Numbered from the stretch's first letter, positions 1-9,269 are shown. The stretch is DNA of 64,000 bases from Polynucleobacter sp. HIN7 (GCF_030297595.1 NZ_AP028138.1:1674001-1738000); one strand, 5' to 3'. Made by a program: numbers and translations. Notes: generated from the sequence alone by a model not told the origin.

Positions 1-1
1 G

Positions 2-412
2 TCATTAGCTAAAGCCCTTGATGTTCGCGGTGCCGATGTCAAAGAAATGGAAATGCGGCTTGCTGGGGGAGACGTCTCGATCGAGGGGGATGGCCAAGAT
101 GAGGAAAGCTTTGCGCCAATTCATTGGCTCAGTGATGAAAGCCAAGAACCAACTGCGGTTATTGAGCAAAACGAATCGTACTCTTTGCATGGTCCAAAAC
201 TCTTGCAAGCACTTCATACTCTAGATGAGCGCAGTCGTGCGATTGTTGAAAGCCGTTGGTTGGCAGTTAACGCAGAAGGCCAAGGCGGCAAGACTTTGCA
301 TGATCTTGCTAAGGAATTTGGGATCTCTGCTGAACGGGTACGTCAGATAGAGGTCGCTGCTTTTAAGAAGTTGCGTACGCTCTTAAAAGATGAAAACCCA
401 AGGCTTCACTAA
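2..412 (+). CDS. rpoH: RNA polymerase sigma factor RpoH, 3' end (truncated by window start)
   Basis: The last 136 codons of a heat-shock sigma factor (sigma-32); the 5' part lies outside the window. The visible part starts in the region 2/3 linker (VKEMEMRL, which corresponds to the VREME motif typical of RpoH). It ends in region 4, with LDERSRAIVESRW followed by the helix-turn-helix LAKEFGISAERVRQIE that reads the -35 element. In the cell it directs core polymerase to chaperone and protease promoters. It converges on the sco gene with a 3 bp gap. RpoH next to the cytochrome oxidase operon is a usual betaproteobacterial arrangement. A different alternative sigma factor is unlikely because of the VKEME and ERVRQIE motifs. 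Confidence 0.93.
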   Translation, partial: SLAKALDVRGADVKEMEMRLAGGDVSIEGDGQDEESFAPIHWLSDESQEPTAVIEQNESYSLHGPKLLQALHTLDERSRAIVESRWLAVNAEGQGGKTLHDLAKEFGISAERVRQIEVAAFKKLRTLLKDENPRLH

Positions 413-415
413 GAC

Positions 416-988
416 TTATTGAAGTAGTAGTTTTAGGTCATGGGCAATCGGCTCGGCGCCTTGCCCATGCTTGATATAGAGGCGTAAATTACCGTTTGGA
501 TCAAACACGTAACTTCCAGCAGTATGGTCCATCGTGTAATTTTTAGGATTACTGCCCGGCACCTTGTTGTAATACACCTTGAAATCTTTAGCGACCTTAG
601 CCAGCGCCTCGTCGTTAGCCGGTCTCAGCCCAATAAAACGAGGATCAAAAGCAGGGGGGTATTGCGCCATTAGCTCTGCAGTATCTCGCTGCGGGTCAAC
701 TGTAATAAAAATAACTTGCACCCGATCAGATAATGGGCCTAAGGTTTTCATGACCTCTTGCATTTCAACTAATGTCGCAGGACAAACATCTGGGCAGTGG
801 GTATAGCCAAAGAAAATTAATACAGCCTTACCTTTGAAATCAGCCATGGTTTTCACCTGACCATTAGGATCCAAAAGTTCAAAATTAGAACCAAATGATT
901 TACTGCCAGTAATATCAACATTCTTGAAGCTAGGCTTTGAACAAGCGGCCAATAAAAACACGGCGCATAAAAGGACTAATTTTTTCAT
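416..988 (-). CDS. sco: SCO1/SenC family copper-delivery lipoprotein
   Basis: A 190-residue thioredoxin-fold copper chaperone that helps metallate the CuA centre of cytochrome c oxidase. A lipoprotein signal (lipobox LLAAC, Cys16) anchors it on the periplasmic side. The copper ligands are visible: the CPDVC motif (Cys65, Cys69) and the distal His of DHTAG near residue 154. It is the last gene of the minus-strand oxidase operon, 3 bp after cyoE, and converges on rpoH. The start ATG is followed directly by a clear signal sequence. The family also has redox roles, but the operon context favours CuA assembly. Confidence 0.95.
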   Translation of the reverse strand: MKKLVLLCAVFLLAACSKPSFKNVDITGSKSFGSNFELLDPNGQVKTMADFKGKAVLIFFGYTHCPDVCPATLVEMQEVMKTLGPLSDRVQVIFITVDPQRDTAELMAQYPPAFDPRFIGLRPANDEALAKVAKDFKVYYNKVPGSNPKNYTMDHTAGSYVFDPNGNLRLYIKHGQGAEPIAHDLKLLLQ

Positions 989-991
989 GGG

Positions 992-1876
992 CTATAAGTA
1001 ATGATCGATCAAAATAGCAGCAAATAGTAGAGCTAAATAAGTAATGGAGTACTTAAATGTCTTACGAGCCAACTGATCGCTGTAGTGTTGGTAAAGACGG
1101 ATTGCATACATTACAAAAATACCGCTAAGAATCAGTGCACACACCAAATAGAATAAGCCACTCATTCCATAGACATAAGGAAGAATCGAGGCCGCCAATA
1201 AGATGAGCGTATAGAGCAAGATATTAAGTAAGGTAAATCGCTCACCGTGAGTGACCGGCAACATCGGCAAGCCCGCCTGTACATAATCTTCGCGTCGGTA
1301 GAGTGCCAATGCCCAAAAATGCGGTGGGGTCCACACAAAAATGATGAGCACCAATAACCAGGCTTCTGCCGATAATTGATTAGTAACAGCTACCCAACCC
1401 AATGCAGGTGGCATGGCACCAGAAAGCCCGCCGATCACAATGTTTTGGGGCGTTGCTGGCTTTAAGAACCAGGTATAAATAACGGCATACCCCACAAAGG
1501 TTGCAAAGGTAAGCCACATCGTGAGGGGATTGGTGTAAATCCACAGTACTGCCATCCCTGCGGCTCCCAAAATGCAAGAGAAAATAATAATTTGCCAAGG
1601 GGTAATCTCGCCCGTTGCTGAGGGGCGCCATGCGGTTCGACGCATTTTGGCATCAACCGCTTGCTCTATCAGACAGTTCACCGCAAATGCCGCACCGGCT
1701 AGCAACCAAATGCCAATCGATCCCCCAATTAATACTGGCCAGGGAACCATTCCAGGGGTTGCCAAAAACATGCCAATAATCGCGCAAAATACTGCGAGCT
1801 GAGTCACTCTTGGCTTAGTTAATACCCAATATTGTCTCCAGCGAGGCATAGGAGGACGAACAAAATCAGTACTCAT
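992..1876 (-). CDS. cyoE: Protoheme IX farnesyltransferase (heme O synthase)
   Basis: A 294-residue UbiA-family prenyltransferase that adds a farnesyl group to heme b to make heme O, the precursor of heme A. The first Asp-rich motif is [15 protein letters not shown] (Asn and Asp ligands for Mg-pyrophosphate, around residues 67-80). YTWFLKP followed by [13 protein letters not shown] is typical of CyoE/CtaB. There are many hydrophobic membrane segments. Its ATG overlaps the ctaA stop by 4 bp, so the two heme A pathway enzymes are translationally coupled. Also called ctaB. Confidence 0.96.
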   Translation of the reverse strand: MSTDFVRPPMPRWRQYWVLTKPRVTQLAVFCAIIGMFLATPGMVPWPVLIGGSIGIWLLAGAAFAVNCLIEQAVDAKMRRTAWRPSATGEITPWQIIIFSCILGAAGMAVLWIYTNPLTMWLTFATFVGYAVIYTWFLKPATPQNIVIGGLSGAMPPALGWVAVTNQLSAEAWLLVLIIFVWTPPHFWALALYRREDYVQAGLPMLPVTHGERFTLLNILLYTLILLAASILPYVYGMSGLFYLVCALILSGIFVMYAIRLYQHYSDQLARKTFKYSITYLALLFAAILIDHYL

Positions 1877-2997
1877 GCAATCCCTCGCTGGGGCGGCTTA
1901 CCGGATAAAAAATAGTTATTACTCCACGCACTTAAACGCACCAAGCAAAATAAAATAGCTGCCGCACCACCGGTGTGCAACAACGCCGCTACTAATGGCC
2001 ATTGAAAGACTACATTGGATATACCGGTGGCGATTTGTAATGCAAGCAATGCAATGATTGCCTTCCCCCAAAATTGAACCTTTGGCTCTGGATGTCGAAT
2101 TACTTTTATAGCAACGAAAAGCAAAATAGCGGAGACAAAAATAGCACCAACACGATGGGTCCAGTGGATTGTGACTAGCGCTGCCATCGGGATCATCTCA
2201 CCCGATTTAGCCTCACCCAAATCGCGCCATAAGAAAAAAGCATTTTGCCAATCCATATTGGGATACCAAACACCCATACAAGTTGGAAAATCAGGACAAG
2301 CCAACACAGCATAGTTAGTACTAACCCACGCACCTAGAAAAATTTGAGCAAAGAGTGCAACAATAGCGATTAATACAAGGCTGCCAGATAAGCTTGAAAT
2401 CGTCTTGGAATCACTTGAACAGAGGGCATCGTTACGTTGCGCGAACCAGACCATGCTGGCAAATAAGATCAATGCCAAGATGAGATGCATACTAACTATG
2501 ATTGGTTGCAGCTTAAGGGTCACGGTCCAGGCTCCAAATGCGCCTTGTAGACAAACTAAGACCAGTAAAAACAAACTGCCTTTAATGGCTAAGGAGCGGC
2601 CTGCGCTTGGCTGCTTAAATGCCATGATGACTTGAATAATGATTAAAAACCCAACGCTCATCGCCAAGTAACGATGAATCATTTCAACCCATGCTTTAAA
2701 AACCGTTACCGGCCCTGTGGGCATTGCAGCTTCTGCCGCCCGAATTTCTTCGATGGCGCGAAAGGGATTGGATGTGCCATAGCAACCTGGCCAGTCTGGG
2801 CAACCTAAACCAGAATCACTTAAACGAGTAAATGCACCAAACAAAATGAGGTCAAAGGTTAGGAAGACGATGGTCCAATTGAGCTTTTGAAATAGCCCCA
2901 TTCCTTTTTTAAAATAAAGGATTGCCAGCGGTAAGCCAGCAATCAAGAGAGCGATTCCGGCAAGCTCTAAAACCATTAGAGCCATTTCAGACATCAT
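1873..2997 (-). CDS. ctaA: Heme A synthase (COX15/CtaA)
   Basis: A 374-residue integral membrane oxygenase that converts heme O to heme A for cytochrome oxidase. The typical elements are present: [19 protein letters not shown] near the first loop, EMIHRYLA and [10 protein letters not shown] (paired histidine heme ligands), and [19 protein letters not shown] with the second conserved cysteine pair. There are about eight membrane segments. It overlaps the upstream unknown gene by 4 bp and cyoE by 4 bp. A second ATG one codon downstream is possible, but the first gives the ATGA coupling seen through this operon. Confidence 0.95.
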   Translation of the reverse strand: MMSEMALMVLELAGIALLIAGLPLAILYFKKGMGLFQKLNWTIVFLTFDLILFGAFTRLSDSGLGCPDWPGCYGTSNPFRAIEEIRAAEAAMPTGPVTVFKAWVEMIHRYLAMSVGFLIIIQVIMAFKQPSAGRSLAIKGSLFLLVLVCLQGAFGAWTVTLKLQPIIVSMHLILALILFASMVWFAQRNDALCSSDSKTISSLSGSLVLIAIVALFAQIFLGAWVSTNYAVLACPDFPTCMGVWYPNMDWQNAFFLWRDLGEAKSGEMIPMAALVTIHWTHRVGAIFVSAILLFVAIKVIRHPEPKVQFWGKAIIALLALQIATGISNVVFQWPLVAALLHTGGAAAILFCLVRLSAWSNNYFLSGKPPQRGIA

Positions 2998-3647
2998 ATC
3001 TTCTCACCCTTGCGATTTAACTTTAGAAGACGCTCAACGTCTTTACGAATCTTCACAAAGTCACTCGAGCTGGTTTTGTCGGGAAAGACCATCATCTTCT
3101 CACCACTTGGATCAATCAGAGCGATTCCTTGGCCTAGATTTTGAGTATTCAACCAAGCTTGCCATGCAGCCTCATTTTTTGGATCAGGAGCGGGAATAAT
3201 ATAAAAACCAGCATTCTCTTGATCATAGGCCCTCTGAATATCATCCTCAACTGGGCCGCGATCATTCACAACCCAAACCAATTGCAGACGATTTTTATTC
3301 TTACCAAGAGCTAAGCGTACCTGACGCATCAGATATAAAACCTCAACACAAGCATCATTGCCTTTTTTGCACTCGCTTGCCGGTCTTGCCACCATCAGGG
3401 TCCACTTACCGTTAAATGGAATCTCAAACCAGCTGGGATTAATTGGCTGTGGCGGCACAATCAAAGTACCATAATTGGTCTTTCCGCCCTCAGGCTTATA
3501 AACGTAATAGGCCAAATACGATGCAATTACTGGCGATGCGCATGCGAGTAGCACCAGTATCATTTGAATCCGGCCGCGACGAGTTCTGGCATCCAATGCC
3601 TTCTTATCAAGCTGACTCGCCGGAATTAATAAATCTTGATCGCTCAC
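2994..3647 (-). CDS. Conserved membrane-anchored protein of the oxidase operon, Sco/thioredoxin-like
   Basis: I do not recognise a named function. The 217-residue protein has a short cytoplasmic N terminus, one membrane helix (about residues 28-50) and a periplasmic domain whose layout resembles Sco proteins. A strand leads into a cysteine pair (Cys93 and Cys100, C-X6-C in place of CXXXC), then LVWVVNDRG where Sco has the ITVDP strand, and ALIDPSGEKMMVFP near the end. No distal His matching Sco is evident. It starts with GTG preceded by AGGT, and overlaps ctaA by 4 bp. Position between SURF1 and ctaA suggests a role in oxidase assembly; this is inference. Confidence 0.8.
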   Translation of the reverse strand: MSDQDLLIPASQLDKKALDARTRRGRIQMILVLLACASPVIASYLAYYVYKPEGGKTNYGTLIVPPQPINPSWFEIPFNGKWTLMVARPASECKKGNDACVEVLYLMRQVRLALGKNKNRLQLVWVVNDRGPVEDDIQRAYDQENAGFYIIPAPDPKNEAAWQAWLNTQNLGQGIALIDPSGEKMMVFPDKTSSSDFVKIRKDVERLLKLNRKGEKI

Positions 3648-3660
3648 TGCTATATAACCT

Positions 3661-4428
3661 TTATGAACTTGATTTACCTTGATTGCGATAGCGCATAAAA
3701 CCAGTTGTGAACCAAAATGCTAGCGCGGCCGCACCTAAAGAAAACCATTGGAAAGCATAAGCATAATGGCGATCGACGCCTGTCGTTGCCACGGGCCAAA
3801 TTCGGGACAATCCATCACCTTCATCTGGGTCATTTTGACGAATAATGAAGGGTAATTGTGGATATGCCATTCGGCCCGCTTCATAGGTCAAGTCTAAATT
3901 TTGCTGAATCCGGGGTGAAGCTTGACTATTGGGTTGATTGCCAAGCTCTAACACCCTCCCTGGCCCAGTCAATGCAATACCCTCGATCACTACACTCTCC
4001 TTAGGCGTTGTAATGCTTGGCAATATCAATCGATCTTGATTATTTCTGGGGGCCCACCCTCGGTTAACCCAAACAAGGCGCTTTTCCTGACCATCAAGTA
4101 AAAATGGCATCAGCACATAAAACCCGGATTGGGTCTGCCCTGTTTGTGGCTTTAGACTGGGGCGATTATCAAGCCAAACGACCTCATTGGGCAAAAAACG
4201 ACCACGCGCTCGCACCGGCCTAAACTCAGTTTCTGATAGAGTCCAATTTTTGGCATTGAGGTCAATCTGCTCTCGAGCCGCCATGGCGCTAATTTGATTA
4301 GCCAGGATTATTTTCTGATCCGCACGACCCAGTTGCCAACGACCCGCCATAATGCCAATTGCAAGAACGACTAGCATCGCAATGGTTGCGACTCTTCGCT
4401 CTACAATAAGAACTCGAAATAAACTCAA
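3661..4428 (-). CDS. SURF1 family cytochrome oxidase assembly protein
   Basis: A 255-residue SURF1/Shy1-type protein, implicated in placing heme A into subunit I. It has an N-terminal and a C-terminal membrane helix flanking a periplasmic domain. Visible signatures are GRWQLGRADQK after the first helix, VWLDNRP, LVWVNRGWAP, and GVDRHYAYAFQWFSLGAAALAFW at the end. The only start upstream of the first helix is TTG, because an in-frame TAA lies two codons earlier; the next ATG falls inside the helix, so TTG is preferred. Only 15 bp separate it from the divergent twin-helix gene. Confidence 0.9.
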   Translation of the reverse strand: MSLFRVLIVERRVATIAMLVVLAIGIMAGRWQLGRADQKIILANQISAMAAREQIDLNAKNWTLSETEFRPVRARGRFLPNEVVWLDNRPSLKPQTGQTQSGFYVLMPFLLDGQEKRLVWVNRGWAPRNNQDRLILPSITTPKESVVIEGIALTGPGRVLELGNQPNSQASPRIQQNLDLTYEAGRMAYPQLPFIIRQNDPDEGDGLSRIWPVATTGVDRHYAYAFQWFSLGAAALAFWFTTGFMRYRNQGKSSS

Positions 4429-4443
4429 AGGTTTAGCACCAAT

Positions 4444-4653
4444 ATGAAATGGCTAATTGTTTTAATTTTGTTGGTCATCATCGCTAGCTTAGGATCGGCG
4501 CTGTATTTCATGATGAAAGACAAAGGCAATAGCTCCAGGATGGTTCACTCGCTGATGCTCAGAATTGGTTTATCGATTGCACTATTCATTGGCATTTGGA
4601 TTGCCCATTACTTTGGACTCATTGAGTCCACTGGCCTGAAAGTGCCTCAATAG
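4444..4653 (+). CDS. Twin transmembrane protein, DUF2909 family
   Basis: A 69-residue protein made almost entirely of two membrane helices (about residues 3-23 and 40-60) joined by a short basic loop, MMKDKGNSSRM. It fits the small twin-transmembrane (DUF2909) proteins found between ctaE and SURF1 in betaproteobacteria. It is the only plus-strand gene within the oxidase block and converges on ctaE across a hairpin. The function is not established; location suggests membrane assembly of the oxidase. The assignment rests on size, helix pattern and context. Confidence 0.85.
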   Translation: MKWLIVLILLVIIASLGSALYFMMKDKGNSSRMVHSLMLRIGLSIALFIGIWIAHYFGLIESTGLKVPQ

Positions 4654-4655
4654 GC

Positions 4656-4681
4656 TAGGCGGCAACCAACGCTGCCGCCTA
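4656..4681. terminator. Hairpin between convergent twin-helix gene and ctaE
   Basis: A perfect 9 bp stem, TAGGCGGCA and TGCCGCCTA, around the 8-base loop ACCAACGC, lies in the 35 bp between two convergent stop codons. It has no long T-run on either strand, so it is at best a weak intrinsic terminator serving both directions, or an mRNA 3'-end stabiliser. A similar inverted repeat occurs at 21396-21419. Confidence 0.55.
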
Positions 4682-4688
4682 TTGGCCA

Positions 4689-5543
4689 TTACATCCAGTA
4701 AATGACGATGTAAAGCCCTAGCCAGACGACGTCAACAAAGTGCCAATACCATGCGGCACCTTCAAAACCAAAGTGATTCTCGGCGGTGAAATCACCACGA
4801 ATCAAACGGCGCAGGATAATCGCCAACATCAAGCCACCCAAGAACACATGGAATCCATGAAAACCGGTCAGCATGAAGAAGGTTGATCCGTAAATTCCAG
4901 AAGTGAGCTTCAGGTTCAGGTCGTTATAAGCATGGATGTATTCGTAAGCTTGAAAACCCAAGAAAATAAGCCCAAGAAATACGGTCGCAAATAATCCATA
5001 AATGGCATGCTGACGATTTCCCTCTCGTAAAGCATGATGTGCCCAGGTCACGGTAACCCCTGAGCTCAAGAGCAATAACGTATTAATCGTTGGAATTGGC
5101 CAAGGGCCAATAGTACTAAATTTTTGAACCAGATCAGCAGGACCAACGGTTGGCCATGCAGCTACAAAATCAGGCCATAAGAGTTTATTATCCACATCAC
5201 CAAGCCAGGGCACTGTAATACTGCGAGCGTAGAACAGGGCCGCAAAGAAAGCGGCAAAAAACATGATCTCGGAAAAGATGAACCAGCTCATCGACCAGCG
5301 ATAGGACACATCGACGTTCACACCGTTCTTGCCGGTATTGGACTCCGAGATTGCATCACCAAACCAACCGTACAGCACAAACAGCACATAAATAACTGCT
5401 GCTAGGACCAGCGGTCCTCCCCATGAAAGGCCATTGACCCAAGCGGACATGCCGCCGCCAAAGCCAAGCAGTCCAATGCTAGCAAGGACGGGATATTTTG
5501 AGGGGCCCGGAACAAAATAATACGGTGTGGAGTTTGATGACAT
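4689..5543 (-). CDS. ctaE: Cytochrome c oxidase subunit III
   Basis: A 284-residue integral membrane subunit of the aa3-type oxidase. Its seven-helix pattern and family motifs are visible: WFGDAISES near residue 60, SEIMFFAAFFAALFYAR, TWAHHALREG, GFHGFHVFLGG and the C-terminal WYWHFVDVVWLGLYIVIYW. Subunit III binds lipid, stabilises subunit I and supports proton uptake. It follows the DUF2970 gene by 21 bp in the operon and starts at the ATG just after the preceding stop. Confidence 0.97.
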   Translation of the reverse strand: MSSNSTPYYFVPGPSKYPVLASIGLLGFGGGMSAWVNGLSWGGPLVLAAVIYVLFVLYGWFGDAISESNTGKNGVNVDVSYRWSMSWFIFSEIMFFAAFFAALFYARSITVPWLGDVDNKLLWPDFVAAWPTVGPADLVQKFSTIGPWPIPTINTLLLLSSGVTVTWAHHALREGNRQHAIYGLFATVFLGLIFLGFQAYEYIHAYNDLNLKLTSGIYGSTFFMLTGFHGFHVFLGGLMLAIILRRLIRGDFTAENHFGFEGAAWYWHFVDVVWLGLYIVIYWM

Positions 5544-5564
5544 CGCGCTCTTTCTAACTAAAAA

Positions 5565-5759
5565 TTAATTGGTTACCACTAAATTCACAATCAACAAAAG
5601 GATCGCCATAAATAGTACGGCGCCCAATACACCAGCAATGATGATGTGCACAAAACTCAAGCTTGCAACATCATTTTGCAATCCTGCTTTATTGCGAATC
5701 CCTAAAAACGCCCACAAAACGGCACGCATTGAACGAAAAAAACTAGGTTGCTTGTTCAT
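5565..5759 (-). CDS. DUF2970 small membrane protein
   Basis: A 64-residue protein with a basic N terminus (FFRSMRAVLWAFLGIRNKAG) and one C-terminal membrane helix. The sequence pattern and the position between ctaG and ctaE match the DUF2970 family. Its ATG overlaps the ctaG stop by 4 bp, which points to coupled expression with the CuB insertion protein. No function is known; a structural or assembly role in the oxidase is inferred from synteny only. Confidence 0.85.
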   Translation of the reverse strand: MNKQPSFFRSMRAVLWAFLGIRNKAGLQNDVASLSFVHIIIAGVLGAVLFMAILLLIVNLVVTN

Positions 5760-6352
5760 AGTGACACTTTGCTCTTAGATTCTTTGACATTTGCAACAGG
5801 CTTAGGTATTCCGGTCTCAAAAAAGGTATACGACAGGGTGATTGTTTTAACGTCTTTTGGAAGATTGGGATCAACAATAAATACCACTGGCATTTGCCGA
5901 ATCTGATGTGGGGTCAGGGCTTGCTCTTGAAAACAAAAGCATTCGATCTTCGTAAAAAACTCCGTTGCGGTCTTTGGAGCATAGCTGGGAATCGCTTGGG
6001 CTGCGACAGGTCGATCCAAAGTATTAACTACTTCATAAACGATCTCGTGCATCTCGCCTGGATGAACTTCAAGAAAGTTCTTAACCGGCTTAAAAGCAAA
6101 TGGTCCACGACTATTGGAGTCAAATTCAATCGTGATCGTTCGGCTGTAATCCACCTGAGTATTGCCTGGCTTGCTTGCTCCATAAGCACGCACACCATAA
6201 TTATTTTTGCTAGTGACAACATTAATGCCAGTCACTTCACAAAGGGCTTTGTATAAAGGCACCAAGGCATAACCAAATCCAAACATCAATACAGCAAGCA
6301 AAAGAAGCTTCAGTAGGATTTGCTTATTAAGGGCGCCTAGATTATTTGCCAT
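5756..6352 (-). CDS. ctaG: Cytochrome c oxidase assembly protein CtaG/Cox11
   Basis: A 198-residue Cox11-type copper chaperone that delivers copper to the CuB site in subunit I. It has one N-terminal membrane anchor (about residues 13-32) and a periplasmic beta-sandwich domain. The copper-binding CFCF motif appears in KIECFCFQEQALTPHQ, and a conserved Cys sits in YKALCEVTG. It lies between the small assembly peptide and DUF2970, as expected for betaproteobacterial oxidase operons. Confidence 0.96.
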   Translation of the reverse strand: MANNLGALNKQILLKLLLLAVLMFGFGYALVPLYKALCEVTGINVVTSKNNYGVRAYGASKPGNTQVDYSRTITIEFDSNSRGPFAFKPVKNFLEVHPGEMHEIVYEVVNTLDRPVAAQAIPSYAPKTATEFFTKIECFCFQEQALTPHQIRQMPVVFIVDPNLPKDVKTITLSYTFFETGIPKPVANVKESKSKVSL

Positions 6353-6356
6353 ATAT

Positions 6357-6470
6357 CTAACCTAAGATCCAATACTTCAATACGATGCCCAAGAAAAAAG
6401 TCAACGCAATCGATAGCAAGACCGCCGCTAGGCGGCGGTTGCTCATCAAAGGATTCGATCGCTCGGTCAC
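6357..6470 (-). CDS. Cytochrome oxidase small assembly peptide (37 aa)
   Basis: A short reading frame fills the gap between ctaD and ctaG. From a GTG 11 bases after the ctaD stop it encodes MTERSNPLMSNRRLAAVLLS, then a hydrophobic helix ending IVLKYWILG. An ATG at codon 9 (6446) would give 29 residues. Basic head plus single helix in this exact position matches the small peptide often annotated as cytochrome oxidase small assembly protein in Burkholderiales. The GTG start is preferred because the SNP-NRR head is like relatives I recall; neither start has a strong ribosome site. A GC-rich hairpin lies inside the coding region. Confidence 0.65.
   Translation of the reverse strand: MTERSNPLMSNRRLAAVLLSIALTFFLGIVLKYWILG
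6421..6439. repeat. GC-rich hairpin inside the small oxidase peptide gene
   Basis: An 8 bp perfect stem, ACCGCCGC and GCGGCGGT, with a 3-base TAG loop lies about 45 bases downstream of ctaD. It encodes the RRLAA part of the small peptide, so it may be only a by-product of codon choice. A stem this strong could also slow ribosomes or protect the 3' end of the ctaCD message. Confidence 0.45.
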
Positions 6471-6481
6471 GTCAAGTGCCA

Positions 6482-8074
6482 TTAGCTAATTTTGGGCGGC
6501 TGCTCAAATGTATGGAATGGCGCGGGTGATGGAACGGTCCACTCCAAAGTATTGGCTGTCTCCCATGGATTATCCGGAGCCTTCTTGCCATGACCACGGT
6601 ATGCAGGGAGCACAACAAACAGCAGGAAATAAACCTGCATTAAGCCAAAGCCAAGACCACCGATCGAAGCAATTAAATTGAAATCAGCAAACTGGGTTGG
6701 ATAATCTGCATAGCGACGTGGCATGCCTGCTAAACCCAAGAAATGCATTGGGAAGAAGGTGAGGTTAAAGAAGAACATCGAACCCCAGAAATGAACCTTG
6801 CCGCGGAACTCATCGGCCATACGACCAGTCCACTTTGGACACCAGTAATAAAAGCCTGCAAACATCGCAAAGAGCGAACCCGCCACTAGCACATAGTGGA
6901 AGTGGGCAACCACATAGTAGGTGTCTTGTAGACCAATATCAATTGGGGCCATCGCCAAAACCAGTCCAGTAAAACCACCGATCGTGAACACAAAAATAAA
7001 TCCAATCGCCCATAGCATCGGGGTTTCAAAGGTCATTGACCCTTTCCACATGGTCGCAACCCAGTTAAAAATCTTTACCCCGGTTGGAACTGCAATGAGC
7101 ATGGTGGCATACATAAAGAAGAGCTGACCAGTAACCGGCATACCAGTGGTAAACATGTGATGAGCCCAAACAATAAATGACAAGATTGCGATGGATGATG
7201 TGGCATAAACCATCGATGCGTAGCCAAACAAACGCTTTCTGGCAAATACAGGAACGACCTCACTGATAATGCCAAACGCGGGCAAGATCATGATGTAAAC
7301 CTCTGGGTGACCGAAGAACCAGAAGATATGCTGATACATCACGGGATCGCCACCGCCAGCTGCAGAGAAGAAGCTGGTTCCAAAATGACGGTCAGTGAGA
7401 ACCATAGTGATCGCGCCGGCCAGCACAGGCATCACAGCAATTAACAAATAGGCAGTAATCAACCAGGTCCAGCAGAACATTGGCATCTTCATGAGTGTCA
7501 TACCAGGTGCGCGCATATTCAAGATGGTCACGATGATGTTAATCGAACCCATAATGGACGAGGCGCCTAACAAATGAAGTGCAAAGATGGCCATATCCAT
7601 CCCCGGCCCCATTTGTAGGGTGAGCGGTGCATACAAGGTCCAGCCGCCTGAGGGTGCACCACCTGGTGCTAAAAATGAACCGAACAATAACAATGCAGCA
7701 ACTGGCAAAATCCAGAAACTGAAGTTATTCATACGGGCGAATGCCATATCAGACGCGCCAATTTGCAAAGGAATCATCCAGTTTGCAAAACCCACGAAAG
7801 CCGGCATGATGGCACCGAACACCATCACCAAGCCGTGCATGGTGGTTAACTGATTAAAAAACTCGGGGCGCAAATATTGCAACCCAGGCTGAAACAGTTC
7901 CAAACGAATACCAAGCGCCATCACTCCGCCAGCCAGAAGGCTCACGAAGGCGAAGATCAAATACATCGTACCGATGTCTTTGTGGTTGGTTGCAAACAAC
8001 CAACGACGCCATCCATGGGGATGGTCGTGGGCATGATCGTGTGCGTGATCGTGGGTTGTGGATATGGTGCTCAT
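6482..8074 (-). CDS. ctaD: Cytochrome c oxidase subunit I
   Basis: A 530-residue, twelve-helix catalytic subunit that holds heme a and the heme a3-CuB centre. Visible ligand motifs are [22 protein letters not shown] (the cross-linked His-Tyr of CuB), [10 protein letters not shown] (the two further CuB His) and [12 protein letters not shown] (heme a3 and heme a His). Residues 8-21 are an unusual His-Asp-His-Ala repeat ([14 protein letters not shown]) coded by near-identical 12-base units. Ribosome site CCGGAG precedes the ATG. It follows ctaC by 40 bp. Confidence 0.98.
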   Translation of the reverse strand: MSTISTTHDHAHDHAHDHPHGWRRWLFATNHKDIGTMYLIFAFVSLLAGGVMALGIRLELFQPGLQYLRPEFFNQLTTMHGLVMVFGAIMPAFVGFANWMIPLQIGASDMAFARMNNFSFWILPVAALLLFGSFLAPGGAPSGGWTLYAPLTLQMGPGMDMAIFALHLLGASSIMGSINIIVTILNMRAPGMTLMKMPMFCWTWLITAYLLIAVMPVLAGAITMVLTDRHFGTSFFSAAGGGDPVMYQHIFWFFGHPEVYIMILPAFGIISEVVPVFARKRLFGYASMVYATSSIAILSFIVWAHHMFTTGMPVTGQLFFMYATMLIAVPTGVKIFNWVATMWKGSMTFETPMLWAIGFIFVFTIGGFTGLVLAMAPIDIGLQDTYYVVAHFHYVLVAGSLFAMFAGFYYWCPKWTGRMADEFRGKVHFWGSMFFFNLTFFPMHFLGLAGMPRRYADYPTQFADFNLIASIGGLGFGLMQVYFLLFVVLPAYRGHGKKAPDNPWETANTLEWTVPSPAPFHTFEQPPKIS

Positions 8075-8114
8075 GATTTGCTCCGGTTTAATTCAATTCG
8101 TTATATAAGTTCAA

Positions 8115-9269
8115 TTATTTGCCAGCACGAACAGAAGCGAACTCCTGGGTTTGAACAACTTCACCCGTCTTATTGCTCCATGCATTTCGGTAATAGGTCA
8201 TTACAGCTGCCAAATCTCCATCAGAAATAACGCCACCCCATTTAGGCATCGCACCTTTACCGTTAATCAAAATATTGAAGTTGCCTGCTTTCGGACCCAA
8301 GGCAACTTTGCTGCCATCTAATGCAGGGAAAGCGCCGGCGCCCTTACCGTTGGCTTGATGGCAAGCAGCGCAATTGGCGGCATACACCTTAGCACCACGA
8401 TCCATTTGCTCAGCCAAGGTGTAAACCTTGCTCGGATCATCCGCATTAGCAGCCATTTCTTTTTTCTTTTCAGCAACCCATTTGGTGTAGTCCTCATCAG
8501 AAACGACTCTAACTACGATGGGCATAAATGCGTGCTGCGCGCCACAAAGCTCAGAACATTGTCCACGGAAGGTGCCAATTTTTTCAGCTCTAAACCAGGT
8601 ATCACGCACAAAGCCAGGAATTGCGTCTTGCTTTACGCCAAATGCAGGAACGGTCCATGCATGAATCACATCGTTCGCAGTTGTAATTAGACGAATTTTT
8701 TTATTCACAGGGACAACCATCTCATGATCGACTTCCATCAGATAGGTTGGACTCTTGGGCGCCAGATTATTAATCGCTTCGCGTGAAGTCGACATGGTCG
8801 AAAGGAAGCTAATACCTTCTCCCTCGCCCTTAATGTAGTCATAACCCCACTTCCACTGATAACCAGTGGTTTTAATGGTGATGTCTGCATTGGTGGTGTC
8901 CTTCATCGCAACTACTGTTTTGGTGGCGGGTAGAGCCATACCAATCACAATTAGCAGAGGAATGACAGTCCAAATAATTTCAACCGAAGTGCTCTCATGA
9001 AACGATGCGGGCTGGGCACCTTTGGATTTGCGATGCTTGTAAATCGAATAGAACATCACTGAGAAAACGCCGATAAAGATCACCAAACAAATGATCATCA
9101 TCATCCAGTGCAACCAATGAATCTCTTCCATAATTTTGGTTGCAGGGGCGGGGAAATTGAGTTGATTTACTTTGGGGCCGCCTGGCATATCTTGCGCCGC
9201 AACAGTAAAACTCCAGATTCCAAAACCAAGGGCAAGCCAAATTTTTGTCAGCAATTTACGAATATTCAT
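8115..9269 (-). CDS. ctaC: Cytochrome c oxidase subunit II with C-terminal cytochrome c domain
   Basis: A 384-residue protein with a signal peptide, two membrane helices and a periplasmic cupredoxin domain. The CuA ligands are HAWTVPAFGVKQDA and CSELCGAQHAFM (Cys238, Cys242, His246, Met249). A fused C-terminal c-type heme domain follows, with CAACH at 300-304 and likely axial Met in GAMPKWGG, so the enzyme is of the caa3-like kind. This is the first gene of the oxidase operon, with a TATAAT element about 80 bases upstream. Confidence 0.97.
   Translation of the reverse strand: MNIRKLLTKIWLALGFGIWSFTVAAQDMPGGPKVNQLNFPAPATKIMEEIHWLHWMMMIICLVIFIGVFSVMFYSIYKHRKSKGAQPASFHESTSVEIIWTVIPLLIVIGMALPATKTVVAMKDTTNADITIKTTGYQWKWGYDYIKGEGEGISFLSTMSTSREAINNLAPKSPTYLMEVDHEMVVPVNKKIRLITTANDVIHAWTVPAFGVKQDAIPGFVRDTWFRAEKIGTFRGQCSELCGAQHAFMPIVVRVVSDEDYTKWVAEKKKEMAANADDPSKVYTLAEQMDRGAKVYAANCAACHQANGKGAGAFPALDGSKVALGPKAGNFNILINGKGAMPKWGGVISDGDLAAVMTYYRNAWSNKTGEVVQTQEFASVRAGK

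Noticed and set aside
5894..6256. 120-codon plus-strand frame opposite ctaG
   Set aside because: It is a shadow of ctaG, with no family likeness and no ribosome site.
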